This document shows positions 26,701-35,200 of a DNA stretch of 64,000 nucleotides, one piece after another. The notes under the pieces are model-generated. The model was not told where the DNA came from. It was given only the letters and a program-made list of their open reading frames with translations, and searched no databases. The translations under genes and the position numbers were made by a program. The stretch's first letter is position 1. Every line of letters starts with the position of its first letter. Origin of the DNA: Phalacrocorax aristotelis (Eukaryota > Chordata > Aves > Suliformes > Phalacrocoracidae); assembly GCF_949628215.1 (NCBI RefSeq), contig NC_134283.1:10725638-10789637 (forward strand). Direction: 5' to 3'.

Positions 26701-27513
26701 ACAATGTCCTTGCTTATTGCAGGGAGGTTGGACTAGATGGCCTTTAAAGGTGCCTTCTAACTCAAACAATTCTACGATTCCATAATCAGGTCAAGTAACA
26801 GACATGTCTTGACATACACTGACACAGAATTAGCTTAAATTCTGCATTGCCCTTGGGACGACAAAGAGTCGAATGGTGAGTGCCTACACTCATTCGGCAG
26901 ATTTTTGTGACACTTCCTGCTCCTTAGTTTCAATTGGGAAAAAAATTAATTTTGGAAAAGCCAGTGATGGGTGACACCCACTGACTTCGCAGGCCCAGCT
27001 GCAAAGCTGGGTAAGGATGAAGATTTTAGGAGACTTCCCAGACAAGCTATGGGGATGCCTCGTATCTCAGAATTGCCTATATAAGACTTCTGCAAGCAAT
27101 GCTAGGCTTACCGGACCCTTAACAAAACAAAACAAAACACAAAAAAAAAGGCAGTTTCGGTTCCACAACGCAGTGAGGTACCGCAAGGATTACCGGGGCC
27201 TCGGCGTACGGCAAATACGAGGAAGCAGGCTTGTTCCGCCCGCAGGGAAGGGGGCAGGGGAGCCCTGCTTACCCCGCACCGCGCGCCCCCCGCCGCGGCC
27301 GCGGCCCCGGCCCCAGCCGCCCCCACCCGCCGACTTACAGCCGCCGGCGCCGCCGCGGCCGGGCCGGGAGCGCAGCGCCAGGCCGCCCGACGAGGGGCCC
27401 GCGGCCACCCCGCCCGCGCCCGCGGCCCCCGCCGCGACATCCCCCGGGCCCCGCCGGCCCCGGGCCCCGCGCAGAGCCGCGGGCCGCGCCCAGGCCGCAC
27501 CCAGCCGCCACAT
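11604..27513 (-). CDS. TK2: Thymidine kinase 2, mitochondrial (ten coding exons, complete)
   Basis: Phosphorylates deoxythymidine and deoxycytidine in the mitochondrial matrix, the first step of dNTP salvage for mtDNA. Ten exons, all GT-AG and in phase, give 284 residues (human 265): 27513-27339, 25863-25826, 24969-24895, 22671-22618, 21092-21003, 19518-19445, 13940-13852, 13544-13465, 12184-12104, 11702-11604. Residues 1-58 are Arg/Ala/Gly-rich with no acids near the start, as expected for a mitochondrial presequence. The P-loop GNIASGKTT is at 76-84, the catalytic Glu of LTEPV at 100, the ERS motif at 152-154, and the Arg-rich [11 protein letters not shown] at 213-220. Sequence matches human TK2 throughout exons 3-10; the N-terminus differs more, as usual. 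The start was chosen because [11 protein letters not shown] resembles the human N-terminus and the exon ends in the right phase. The gene is head-to-head with CKLF, as in human. Oddity: the exon 3 donor is weak (GTACTC). Confidence 0.97.
12104..12184 (-). CDS. TK2: TK2 exon 9
   Basis: Residues 226-252, [16 protein letters not shown] onward. Acceptor TTTCTAG, donor GTGAGT. Confidence 0.97.
13465..13544 (-). CDS. TK2: TK2 exon 8 (LID region)
   Basis: Residues 199-225, including [16 protein letters not shown], which closes over the phosphate donor. Confidence 0.97.
13852..13940 (-). CDS. TK2: TK2 exon 7
   Basis: Residues 169-198 with split codons at both ends; contains [14 protein letters not shown]. 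The intron before it is the longest in the gene (5.5 kb). Confidence 0.97.
13941..19444 (-). other. TK2: TK2 intron 6 (5.5 kb)
   Basis: AT-rich intron. Apart from the L3/CR1-like fragment at 17795-18070 I see no repeat or nested gene. Several open frames of 60-120 codons on both strands have no protein character. Confidence 0.6.
17795..18070 (+). mobile_element. Ancient L3/CR1-like LINE 3' fragment
   Basis: The stretch with ctgcttgccataggatgtcctgg, then aaactggacacattcatgga, then catttctggccaccactgg and agacaggatatgagg follows the 3' end consensus of the old L3-type CR1 LINEs of amniotes as I remember it. It is heavily diverged and lies antisense inside TK2 intron 6. Recognised from memory of the consensus, not from an alignment. 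Confidence 0.6.
19445..19518 (-). CDS. TK2: TK2 exon 6 (ERS motif)
   Basis: Residues 145-168 plus two bases, with [18 protein letters not shown]. Donor GTATAG. Confidence 0.97.
21003..21092 (-). CDS. TK2: TK2 exon 5
   Basis: Residues 115-144, from [11 protein letters not shown] to QHTRPM. Nearly identical to human over this stretch. Confidence 0.97.
22618..22671 (-). CDS. TK2: TK2 exon 4
   Basis: Residues 97-114, [18 protein letters not shown], including the catalytic Glu. Donor GTAAGT, acceptor AACAAG. Confidence 0.97.
23861..24656 (+). mobile_element. Solo LTR of an endogenous retrovirus, family uncertain
   Basis: Begins TGTTAGTAATGC. Near its right end it has the layout of an avian retroviral LTR: a TATA-like stretch, AATAAA in TGCAATAAACATACCTGC, then a CGTGAATTGTAGAG and TTTGTTTCCGCGCC R/U5-like segment. 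No internal viral region adjoins it, so it looks like a solo LTR left by recombination. It lies in TK2 intron 3, antisense to the gene. The right boundary is approximate and the family (ERV1- or ERVK-like) is a guess. Fossil. Confidence 0.65.
24895..24969 (-). CDS. TK2: TK2 exon 3 (P-loop)
   Basis: Residues 72-96, [14 protein letters not shown] onward. The acceptor CACCAG is good; the donor is the non-consensus GTACTC. Confidence 0.95.
25826..25863 (-). CDS. TK2: TK2 exon 2
   Basis: A 38-bp micro-exon encoding residues 59-71 (ends DDRKTV), flanked by a TTCTAG acceptor and a GTAAGT donor. It corresponds to human EKEKKSV, just before the P-loop strand. Confidence 0.93.
26028..26780 (+). mobile_element. 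CR1 LINE, 5'-truncated 3' end
   Basis: Reads as the last part of CR1 ORF2: [34 protein letters not shown], then [31 protein letters not shown] and LFSLEKAPG in changing frames, followed by the CR1 3' UTR and terminal ACTAGATGGCCTTTAAAGG. Inactive copy, antisense within TK2 intron 1. Confidence 0.93.
27339..27513 (-). CDS. TK2: TK2 exon 1, coding part
   Basis: Presequence, residues 1-58 plus one base. The donor GTAAGT follows directly. It is very GC-rich and lies inside the CpG island shared with CKLF. Confidence 0.9.
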
Positions 27514-27688
27514 GGCCCATCCCCGCCACCACCGCCACCACCGCCACGGCCGGCGGCGCGGGCCCGCCCCGCTTCCGGCCGCGGCGCGATCGCTTCCGGC
27601 GCCGCGGAGCCCCGGCCCCGGCCCCGGCCGCGGGGCGGGCGCGGAAGTGCCTAGCCTAGCCCGGCGCGGCGCGGCTTGGCCCGGCGCC
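27514..27688. promoter_or_regulatory. Bidirectional TK2/CKLF promoter in a CpG island
   Basis: Only 175 bp separate the two start codons, so both 5' UTRs and the core promoter must fit here or overlap the first exons. CpG-dense sequence runs from about 27200 to 28000. Three ETS/GABP-type cores are visible, CTTCCGG at 27572-27578 and 27593-27599 and CGGAAGT at 27642-27648, and there is an SP1-like GGGGCGGG near 27632. No TATA box. This is the usual make-up of a head-to-head housekeeping promoter; human TK2 and CKLF are arranged the same way. Confidence 0.85.
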
Positions 27689-27757
27689 ATGGCGGTGGTG
27701 GAGGTGGACAGCGGGTTCCCCCGCTCCCTGCGCGGCGCCGTGAAGATCGCCCGCGCG
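27689..27757 (+). CDS. CKLF: CKLF exon 1, coding part
   Basis: 23 codons from ATG in GCGCCATGG context to the donor GTAGGC. The following 138-bp intron is a multiple of three and open in this frame. Confidence 0.88.
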
Positions 27758-30492
27758 GTAGGCCCTGAGGGGGGCGGCGCGGGGGGGGGGGAGCCCTGCG
27801 GGGGTCCCTTCGCTCCCAAGAGGGCAGCGGTCCCCCCCGGTAACCAACCCCCGGGCACCCCCGCTCCCCTTCCCGTCCCCTTCCTGTCCCCTCAGCTGGT
27901 GGCGTTCGTCACGTTCGTGTGCTTCGCGGGCTCGCGCTCCCCCGGGGCGTGCACCGCGCTGGCCGCCATGGAGGTGCTCATCACGGCGCTGTTCTTTCTG
28001 CTGTACTTGCTAAAGCTCGATAAGAAGATGAGCTGGCTGTTCTGGCCGCTGGCTGTGAGTATCGGCTGGCTCTTAAACCGACGGGATTCTACCCGTTTTG
28101 CGATTGCCTGTTCAGAGAGGTTGTCGATAGTTCGGGTACCGTTTCTATAAATTAAGCCCAAAAAAACTGTTTCACTTTTGTTGAACCAGTTTTTTCTAAC
28201 AGAGGGGGCGGCGTTCTTTTGCACCCGTTGCTAAACAGCCGCCGTATGGCCCTTAGCAGACTGTCCTGTCACAAGCATCATTTGCTTAACTTTTCGATAC
28301 TGTACTTCTCACCTTTCACACGACAAATTAAACATACGCTTTCATTTAAACATCAGTGACTTATCTTCCTTTTTAAAATTTATTTGCTGCTTTAGACTAT
28401 CGGGCGGAGCCAAGTTGAAAAAAAAAAAAAGTTAAAAAAAAAAAGGTGAAATAAGGAAGTTTTATCACAAACGCTCTGTAACATCAAACCACTGGGTGTC
28501 ACTATCGATCTTACGTGGGTACTAGCGTAATTCTATTTTCATAGCAAACCAGCAATTTTTAATGATTCGTACAATATTGGGAGCTATTTGTGTTCTTCTT
28601 CAGGCGGGTATTTCAGAATAAACATTTCGCTGCCACTGGCTGTTTCAGGATATTTTCAACTCGGTGGTTGCAGCGTTGTTCCTCCTCATCGTTTGCCTGT
28701 TTGCAACAATAATCAACACCAACGGTGGGACGCTGGCTGGAGGAGTAAGTAGGAACATTATTAAGAAATGTCAGGTCTCAGTGGACGTGATTTGAACCTC
28801 TTGGTACACGTAGGTCGTGGTAAGACCCTGAAAATAACTTGGTCATGGAAGAATGTACTCAGCAGTCGCAAACCAAAGTGAATACACATTCAATGTATCT
28901 CACTCAAGAAAAATAATCCTCAATCACTAGTAATTTAAAGATATTACTAGACTTAGGAATTACTACAGAGCAGTACTAATGCTGAAAACTTCTAGAGTTT
29001 AACTAATTTGAGTACCCTGCATTTACTTCCACAGATTGTAATCCTGGGTGGGAGAACCATGGCTCTTTCAGGACTATCCGGTTTGGTTACGCTATTTAAG
29101 AAGACATGCCTACAGTCCTGATACAAAGGGCTCAAACTTTCTAGCAGACATGCTGCTGGTACCATCCCCCCCGATGTGAACATTATTTTTTCTGACACAA
29201 ACTGAGAAATCATGGCAGCTGAAAAGGTTTTATTCCTACTATGACTATAAGATTTTTGTGTACTTAAGATCAAACTAGTTTAATAGTTTACGCCACTGGT
29301 ATTTTTAATTAAAATGAAAACTAGTGTAATTAACATTCATAAACAAAAAGGGGAAAAAAATCAGCTGTGAAAGTATTCAAGTCTCCTAAGTACAAGCTGT
29401 AGTGTGACAGGCAACCAAAAGAAACCCAGAACTTGACACGAGAGTTTTTCAAACTCATCCTAAGAGGTGACAAGGTGGCAAGCTGATGTCTTCCCTGGCA
29501 ACGACATCCTAAGCAAAAAGGAAGCTTTCTGATAAAGTGACCAGCTATGCTAGAACATGAAATCTATATATTCTCAGTTTTGAGGTTAATAGAAATTAAA
29601 AAGTTAAGTTGGAAGCAGGAGAATAAGCAGGTAGCTTGGAAAAACAAGTTTGGGCAGAACGTATGACGTCTTCAATGTTGGGAATAACCGACGTGCCCCG
29701 AGGCCTGTACTCCTGGGGCACAAACTGCCTGGAACTGTGCCCTCCTGAAGGAGCCTGCCTTAGCATTACTCCCACTAATCAGATAATTCCATTTTAAAAC
29801 ACGCATCAAAAACTTGTGTGCACCTGGGATCAGGCTGAAGGGCAAGAGCTGACCAAGTTAAGTTAGTGGTTGTTTTGCAAACACATCTTTCCGGTTGCCT
29901 GCCTGAAGTTGTATAATTTTTAAATACTTCTGTACATTTGCTGCAGTTTGGAATAGGTTTCCCTTTCAGAGCTTCAGAGGAGAGGAGCACTATTTCTTTT
30001 CCTGCTAGGCTTGTGTCTGCAAATGTTGACTTTCCTCTGGGCCAACACCCTGAATTAGGCAGTCCCTAAAGAGACCGAAGTGGGTTCATGTAGGATAAAA
30101 GCATTGGCTGGCATAATGCAGCGTTAGCTTAGCTTTCAGGGAGAACGCATCATCGCCAGGACAAACATCAAACAAAGCCAGGGTGTAGACTGCTGTAGGA
30201 AAGGCTGATGGGATTTCAGTGTGGACGTTATTTAATTTATCAGCTGTCTCACACCACATGTACATTTAGAAGGCCAGAACCAACTTAGGAAGATGCATTT
30301 ACTGCTGCTTTGAGGAACAGCAGATGAGTCACTACAGTGAAAGACAGAGGTTCTATGGGGAAACTAACGTGATCGTTACTTTTATAGGTGTTTGGTCTTG
30401 GGTTGCTTGTTCTCTGTGTTGTCGACGCGGTTCTTCTTTTCCAGAAGATTAGCCTTGGTGGACCAAGAGGAAGGAACACTCCTGCAAAATAA
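27689..30492 (+). CDS. CKLF: Chemokine-like factor, MARVEL-domain membrane protein (four coding exons, complete)
   Basis: Founder of the CMTM family; in human a small protein with chemotactic activity, partly secreted. Exons 27689-27757, 27896-28054, 28649-28744 and 30388-30492 give 142 residues (human 152). All junctions fall between codons. The N-terminus (1-23) is short. Hydrophobic segments lie near residues 24-36, 43-64, 74-99 and 107-129. The best anchors to human CKLF are FFLLYLLKLDKKMSWLFWPL (human FFILLYVLRLDRLMKWLFWPL) followed by DIFNSVVA (human DIINSLVT), and GGVFGLGLLVLCVVDAVLLF. The C-terminal tail is basic and short. CMTM3 lies downstream on the same strand; the mammalian CMTM1 and CMTM2 are not seen. 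CMTM1/2-like identity is the alternative, but the match to CKLF and the TK2 head-to-head position favour CKLF. Confidence 0.92.
27896..28054 (+). CDS. CKLF: CKLF exon 2
   Basis: Residues 24-76, first two membrane helices and the DKKMSWLFWPLA loop. Donor GTGAGT. Confidence 0.95.
28649..28744 (+). CDS. CKLF: CKLF exon 3
   Basis: Residues 77-108, third helix and extracytoplasmic loop NTNGGTLAGG. It is 96 bp long, exactly as CMTM3 exon 3, and the donor is GTAAGT. Confidence 0.95.
30388..30492 (+). CDS. CKLF: CKLF exon 4 with stop codon
   Basis: Residues 109-142, fourth helix and a basic tail ending in TAA. Confidence 0.95.
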   Translation: MFGLGLLVLCVVDAVLLFQKISLGGPRGRNTPAK

Positions 30493-30763
30493 GTTTACCA
30501 TTTTAGTAACAGAACGATTTCTCCATTGATTACTGTTTTTACTGTTCTCTTTTAAAGAATTAGTATTTTCACCTGTTCACCTTTAAATTTCCCATGCATT
30601 TATGTATATTTTTACAAGTATTGTCTGTAAGTCTTCCTACATTTACAAATGTAGTTTCAGTGTTGCAATTTCACCAGTATAAGCTTTACCAAAGATTGTC
30701 CTGTTTTTCTAAACTTAATTACGTTTTCACCTGATGACAATTCTATAATTGTCTTTCTTCTGT

Positions 30764-30769
30764 AATAAA
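30764..30769 (+). promoter_or_regulatory. CKLF: CKLF poly(A) signal, proximal
   Basis: AATAAA, 272 bp past the stop codon. Confidence 0.65.
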
Positions 30770-30813
30770 AAGAAAATACAAATAGGCCTAAGTGCATTAT
30801 TTAACATTATTTG

Positions 30814-30819
30814 TTTATT
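30814..30819 (-). promoter_or_regulatory. Poly(A) signal of the minus-strand candidate gene
   Basis: AATAAA on the minus strand, about 76 bp past the TAA of the exon at 30895-31066, which is a normal spacing for a short 3' UTR. Confidence 0.45.
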
Positions 30820-30858
30820 AAGTGCACCTGTAGTAAAAATTACTTGGTTTAATGTACC

Positions 30859-30864
30859 AATAAA
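30859..30864 (+). promoter_or_regulatory. CKLF: CKLF poly(A) signal, distal
   Basis: A second AATAAA. Transcripts ending here would overlap the 3' UTR of the minus-strand candidate gene. Confidence 0.5.
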
Positions 30865-30894
30865 CATTCTTAGGAACAGATTTTTTTTTCACCC

Positions 30895-31066
30895 TTACTT
30901 GCGGTTCCTCATTCCATAGATCGGTGTCCTGGCTGATGACCGTCTCATGCCACGTGTATGCTTGATTGCTGTGAGACTTTTTGATCCCCAAATTTTTGTT
31001 TTTCTGTTCGGAATAGTGCTGAAAATAACCACACTGCTTCCCTGGCGTGACGCAATCACATCCGTA
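30895..31066 (-). CDS. Candidate terminal coding exon, unidentified protein
   Basis: On the minus strand a TACTAAT branch-point-like sequence (31106-31100) and a pyrimidine-rich stretch lead to TGCAG at 31067-31071. One base and 56 codons then run to TAA. The peptide starts TDVIASRQGSSVVIF and ends RTPIYGMRNRK; it is strongly basic, with many Arg, Lys and Ser. The codons hold several CpGs in otherwise AT-rich surroundings, which points to selection. An AATAAA follows on the same strand. I do not recognise the family. The preceding exon must end with two bases of a split codon. A GC-rich open frame at 31600-31941 (minus) with a possible AG|GTCAAG donor near 31670 fits that phase but is weak. 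Chance open reading is the alternative. Confidence 0.45.
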
Positions 31067-31259
31067 CTGCAGTGCAATGAAGATGGTAGATAAAATTAAA
31101 TTAGTATTATAGGCCAGATAAAATGTGTGTCTCTTGAGGACTGCTGCTGCAGGTGCCCCTGCACTCGAGGAGGCAAAGAGGAAGGTCAGTGCCCTCCAAC
31201 TGAGACTGCCTGCACCAAGTACCGACCACCCCGGCCATGAAAGAGGATTTCAGGGCTGA

Positions 31260-31612
31260 CACAGGGCAGTGGGCAAAAGCAAGTGAAGACGTTTGTGAGT
31301 GTGGTTGTAGTGAGGTGGGTGTCAGTCTCTTCTCCCAAGTCACTAGTGATAGGGCAAGAGGAAATAGCCTCAAGTTGCATCAGGGGAGGTTTACATTGGC
31401 TATTAGGTAAAATTTCTTTGTTGAAAGAGTGGTCAGGCATTGGCACAGGCTGCCCAGAGAGGTGGTGGAGGCACCGTCCCTGGAGGTGTTCAAAAAACGT
31501 GTAGACGAAGCACTTCAGGGCGTGGTTTAGGAGACATGGTGGTGTTGGGTTGGAGGTTGGACTTGATGATCTTGGAGGTCTTTTCCAACCATAATGATTC
31601 TATGATTCAAAT
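31260..31612 (+). mobile_element. CR1 LINE 3' end
   Basis: Typical CR1 3' region: GCACAGGCTGCCCAGAGAGG, GTCCCTGGAGGTGTTCAA, then TTGATGATCTTGGAGGTC and the closing ATGATTCTATGATTC tail. 5'-truncated, with no usable coding region. It lies between the unidentified exon and the CMTM3 promoter. Confidence 0.93.
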
Positions 31613-31639
31613 AAGGGGCACATGCTGTGAAAAGTGGGT

Positions 31640-32130
31640 TTGTGGTAAAATGCGTACTCAGGGGCCGAGCTGTGCCTTGACCTGCCGGGGCTGCTACCAC
31701 CGGCGACAGGGCCAGCCGGGTGGGCACCGACGGGCTGCGCGGGCACCCACCGGCTGCGCAGGCACCGGCCGCAGCCGCCGCGCTCGGGCCCCGGAGCCCC
31801 GGACTCGGGCCGGAGCCGGCCTGGCGCCGCCGGGGGTGCCCGCAGCCCGGGCACCGCTGCCCCTGCGGGGCCCCCCGCTCCCGCACTCTGTGGGCAGCCC
31901 CGGGCAGCCGGCGGAGCTGCCCCTCCCGCCGCCCCGAGCACACGGCCGCCACCCCCCAGATTTGGGGATGCTGAAACTTTTTTTCACGTTTCCGCAGTGT
32001 CACGATTTCCGCTTCCCTCCCTCAAAAAAAAAAAAAAAAAAAAAAACCACAAAGAAAAAGGAAAAGAAAAGGGGCCCATCCCGCCCGCCACGCGCCCGCC
32101 ACCCGCCCGCCGGGGGAGCCGCTCGCAGCC
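31640..32130 (+). promoter_or_regulatory. CMTM3: CMTM3 promoter and 5' UTR region (CpG island)
   Basis: CpG-dense sequence starts about 31660 and continues past exon 1 to about 32600, directly after the CR1 tail. No TATA box is obvious. A long A/purine tract (32024-32075) interrupts it just ahead of the start codon. Confidence 0.75.
32024..32046 (+). repeat. A23 homopolymer in the CMTM3 5' region
   Basis: 23 consecutive A, followed by a further A/G-rich run to about 32076. The tract ends 85 bp before the CMTM3 ATG. Confidence 0.95.
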
Positions 32131-32244
32131 ATGGCCGAGGCAGAGCCCGCGGGGGCCGCCCCGCCGCCGCCCGGCCTGGGCTCCCTCCTGCCCGCTCGGG
32201 AGTTCCTCGGCTCCCGTAAGAGCCAGCTGCTCCTCACCGAGTCG
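32131..32244 (+). CDS. CMTM3: CMTM3 exon 1, coding part
   Basis: 38 codons from ATG in GCCATGG context to the donor GTAAGG. G-runs follow in the intron. Confidence 0.95.
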
Positions 32245-35200
32245 GTAAGGGCAGGGGCACCCGGGCGGGGGCCGGGAGAGAGCCGTGCCCCCGGGGCGGG
32301 GGGGCGGACTCGCACGGATTTGGGGCGGGGGCGGGGGCGATGGACACGCGGGACTCCCGGTGGCGGAGCGCAGCCCCCGCCCTGGTGCCAGGCGGGGGCA
32401 GAGCTGGTGGCGAGGCCGGGAGCTCCGGTCTCCCCCCCCCCGTAACGCGCCGGGGACTGCCGGGACGCGGCGGTGTGTGCGGGAGGGGGCTCACCCCGCT
32501 GCCGAGGTGCAGGGACCCGTGCCGTGCCGCGGGGAGCGGCTACGCGAATGCGGGGGGACCCCAGGGCTGGAAGTCTGGCTGATCGTGTGCCGGCGGAGCA
32601 CGTTAGGGAACCAAAATACTTGTCACGGCAAGCTTCCAGCGCCTTAAACGTGCTCCCCTGCAGCAGGAACCCCTTTTCAGTTAAAAATGGCTTTGATCGC
32701 CTTTTAACCTCTTTGCAGCGTGAATCCAGTCACCGCTGCTGACCAGATTTGCATTATCCCTTAGTGCCACGGGTGAGGCATGCTTTACAAGAGAGCTTAT
32801 CCTAAATATGTCAGCAAAGACCTTAATTTACAGTGTGTGGTATTATATAGAGCATCACGACCCCTCAACTGTTGTCCTGAGCTCTCAAAAACCATGTTCC
32901 TCCCTGACCGCACCGAGGGCCGTGCTTGCTCCCTGCTATGGAGCCAGTTACGTTCGTGTGGAAGTACCAAGTAATAATTGTTAGAAACAAGCATACTCTG
33001 ATGGTGGAAGCACTGCTCCCCCAGAAATACACTGTGGTTTGCCCTTAGCTCCAAGCTGCGAGATCTGGGCTAGTGATAATTACAGGCCTTTGATTTTTGG
33101 CGTAACACTTTCCAGTTTTTTGCTTGTAAAGGCTTAAAGCCTGACAGATGAAATGGTACGCACGTGGTCGGGAAAGAGAAAACTTACCTCCTGGGTAGCA
33201 GACATTTGACAATTAAAAGTTAAATTTTAAAAGTGAATTTATTGAAATTAGACTTTCACCATCATTCGTACTAGAAATAATGAGAAATTTAAACACCAAG
33301 TTCTCTACAATTTTAGCAGAAGTTTTGAGAGCAGGTACTCAAATATCAGGACAGCTCAAACTAGGAGTAGTAGTAGCACTGTTTAGATGTGTAAGGTGTC
33401 TCTGGCTATCCACTGTGCTAGTTCAGGGAAGGAAACACAGAAATTCAATCAAGAGAAAGGGAAGGAATGGGCAGCAAGCAGGCAGCACCATCAGCTCCCT
33501 GGCCAGCCGCTCTCTGCCGGCCCTGGGGGTCTGTGAGGCTGTGGGCACTACCTTGTAGCAGGCAGCAAGGGGAACAGCCAGGAGATGCGGGGCTGGCTTT
33601 GAGAAGCAAAACTATTCATTCGGGAGATGAGGATGACTTCCATGGTGGGGAACAGGGGCTGTGTCAGCTCCACAAAAAATGCTGTAAAAATTCCACATAC
33701 CCCCCATCACTCATGCAGTATCTGCAGTTGGCAAAAAAGCACATTTAGAAGATACCAAAGCCCAACTAACTTTGCTCCTTTGGCATGTGTTTTTGTTACA
33801 CGCTATAACATAAATGGAATTTCCTACATAAGGTTACAGCCAGTAAATGATGGCTTTCAGAGAGCCTGGCTTTTTAACATCTCTGAATGATGACATATTC
33901 GAAGAATACTGTTTTGGTCATGGGATCAGACTCACCCTTTTGCTGTCATAGAGAAGCATTGATTATGTCTCCTTGGAGTCATAAAAACTGCTCTGTCTTG
34001 ACAAAACAGGGATTTATCCTTTGTAAGGCCACTCAGGGCTTCCTGAAGGTTTGGCCGGCTGAAAGCAGCTCTAAAATCCCATCCGCCGAAGCTGCCGCTA
34101 AGCTTTCTGTGTGCTCCTTGCAGGCCAGCCCCCGTACTTAGGATGTCATTTCCTGGCAGAGGGGAGGCAGCAGTAGTTTCTCTCCAGTTGTCTCAGCTTT
34201 GCCAGAAGAAATCCTTGAAGACAACACAGACCCCAGAATAAATCCAGTCTGTATACAATTAGAGAAGTGCAGTGCCAAATAATTGAAGATGAGTCCAAGT
34301 TAAATCTGCCATAGTTTAAATCTGTGTTTCATCTTAGCTTTGTATTTCCTGTCTTGAGTGTTTGATTTTTCCTCTTTGACACAGTACTAATGTGGGGTGG
34401 GGCTGCGTTCTGCATAAATGTATGTAAATAATATTCATGGGATACAGATTTTGAATACTGTCTTTTGTTCAGAAACAAAACAGGGCTGTCATCATTGTTA
34501 CCAAATATCTCTGTCACATTATCATTTGGCAGCTTGGCAAGTCATGAGAAGCACGCTTGATTTCTCCATCTTTACAGTGATGCAAATACTGGCCTCCCTG
34601 CAGGTAGATCTGAGGTTCTCTGTTCAGCTACAGGAAATGCCAAGTCAGTTTTTTCAACGTTCAAAAAGCAAACCACCCTATACTGAAAAATATATTACCA
34701 ACGAACCAAAGCAGCAACTTGCAAACATATCTTGACTGGGGTAGATGGTTATACTTCTCCTTCCCAGCCTACAGCAGAAAGGGAACAGGAGTTGGCTTCA
34801 GCAAATGTGACTGTGCTGTTTGTCTACTTGGTGAAAGTAACCTCATTAAAAAGTCTCATGTCGCCCAGTAGAAGTGGCTGGCAAATGATCGGTTCAGCCA
34901 CCATAAATTACAGCAGACTTCGTAAATGAAGACAACTGCCACATTCACCCCAGCCTCTTCCCTTCACTTGCGCTGCGGGGGGCGGCTGGGAGTGCTGGTG
35001 CCTGCAGCGCAGCTCAGGGCATCCCCGGGAAGGTCATACAGGCAGCTGCACCGGGAGCGTGGGAGCTCAGCACTGCCGGCAAGCATTGCTGTGTTCGGAT
35101 TGAAGGAAACTGCTGTAGCTGCTTTTTAAAAATAACATTTACAGATGTTTTCACATGAAGTATGTATCTTTACAGGGGTCGGGTGTAATTTTCACATTGG

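Noticed and set aside
27190-27858. Long minus-strand open frames across the CpG island (up to 222 codons)
   Set aside because: GC-rich sequence lacks stop codons by composition. Only the part from 27513 to 27339 is supported, as TK2 exon 1.
31600-31941. GC-rich minus-strand frame as exon 1 of the unidentified gene
   Set aside because: The phase at a possible GTCAAG donor fits the exon at 31066, but the peptide is plain Gly/Ala/Pro/Arg as expected of any CpG island. Not called without RNA evidence.
33182-33260. Minus-strand exon with a good GTAAGT donor near 33185
   Set aside because: No acceptor with an open frame precedes it; all three frames meet stops before a usable AG.
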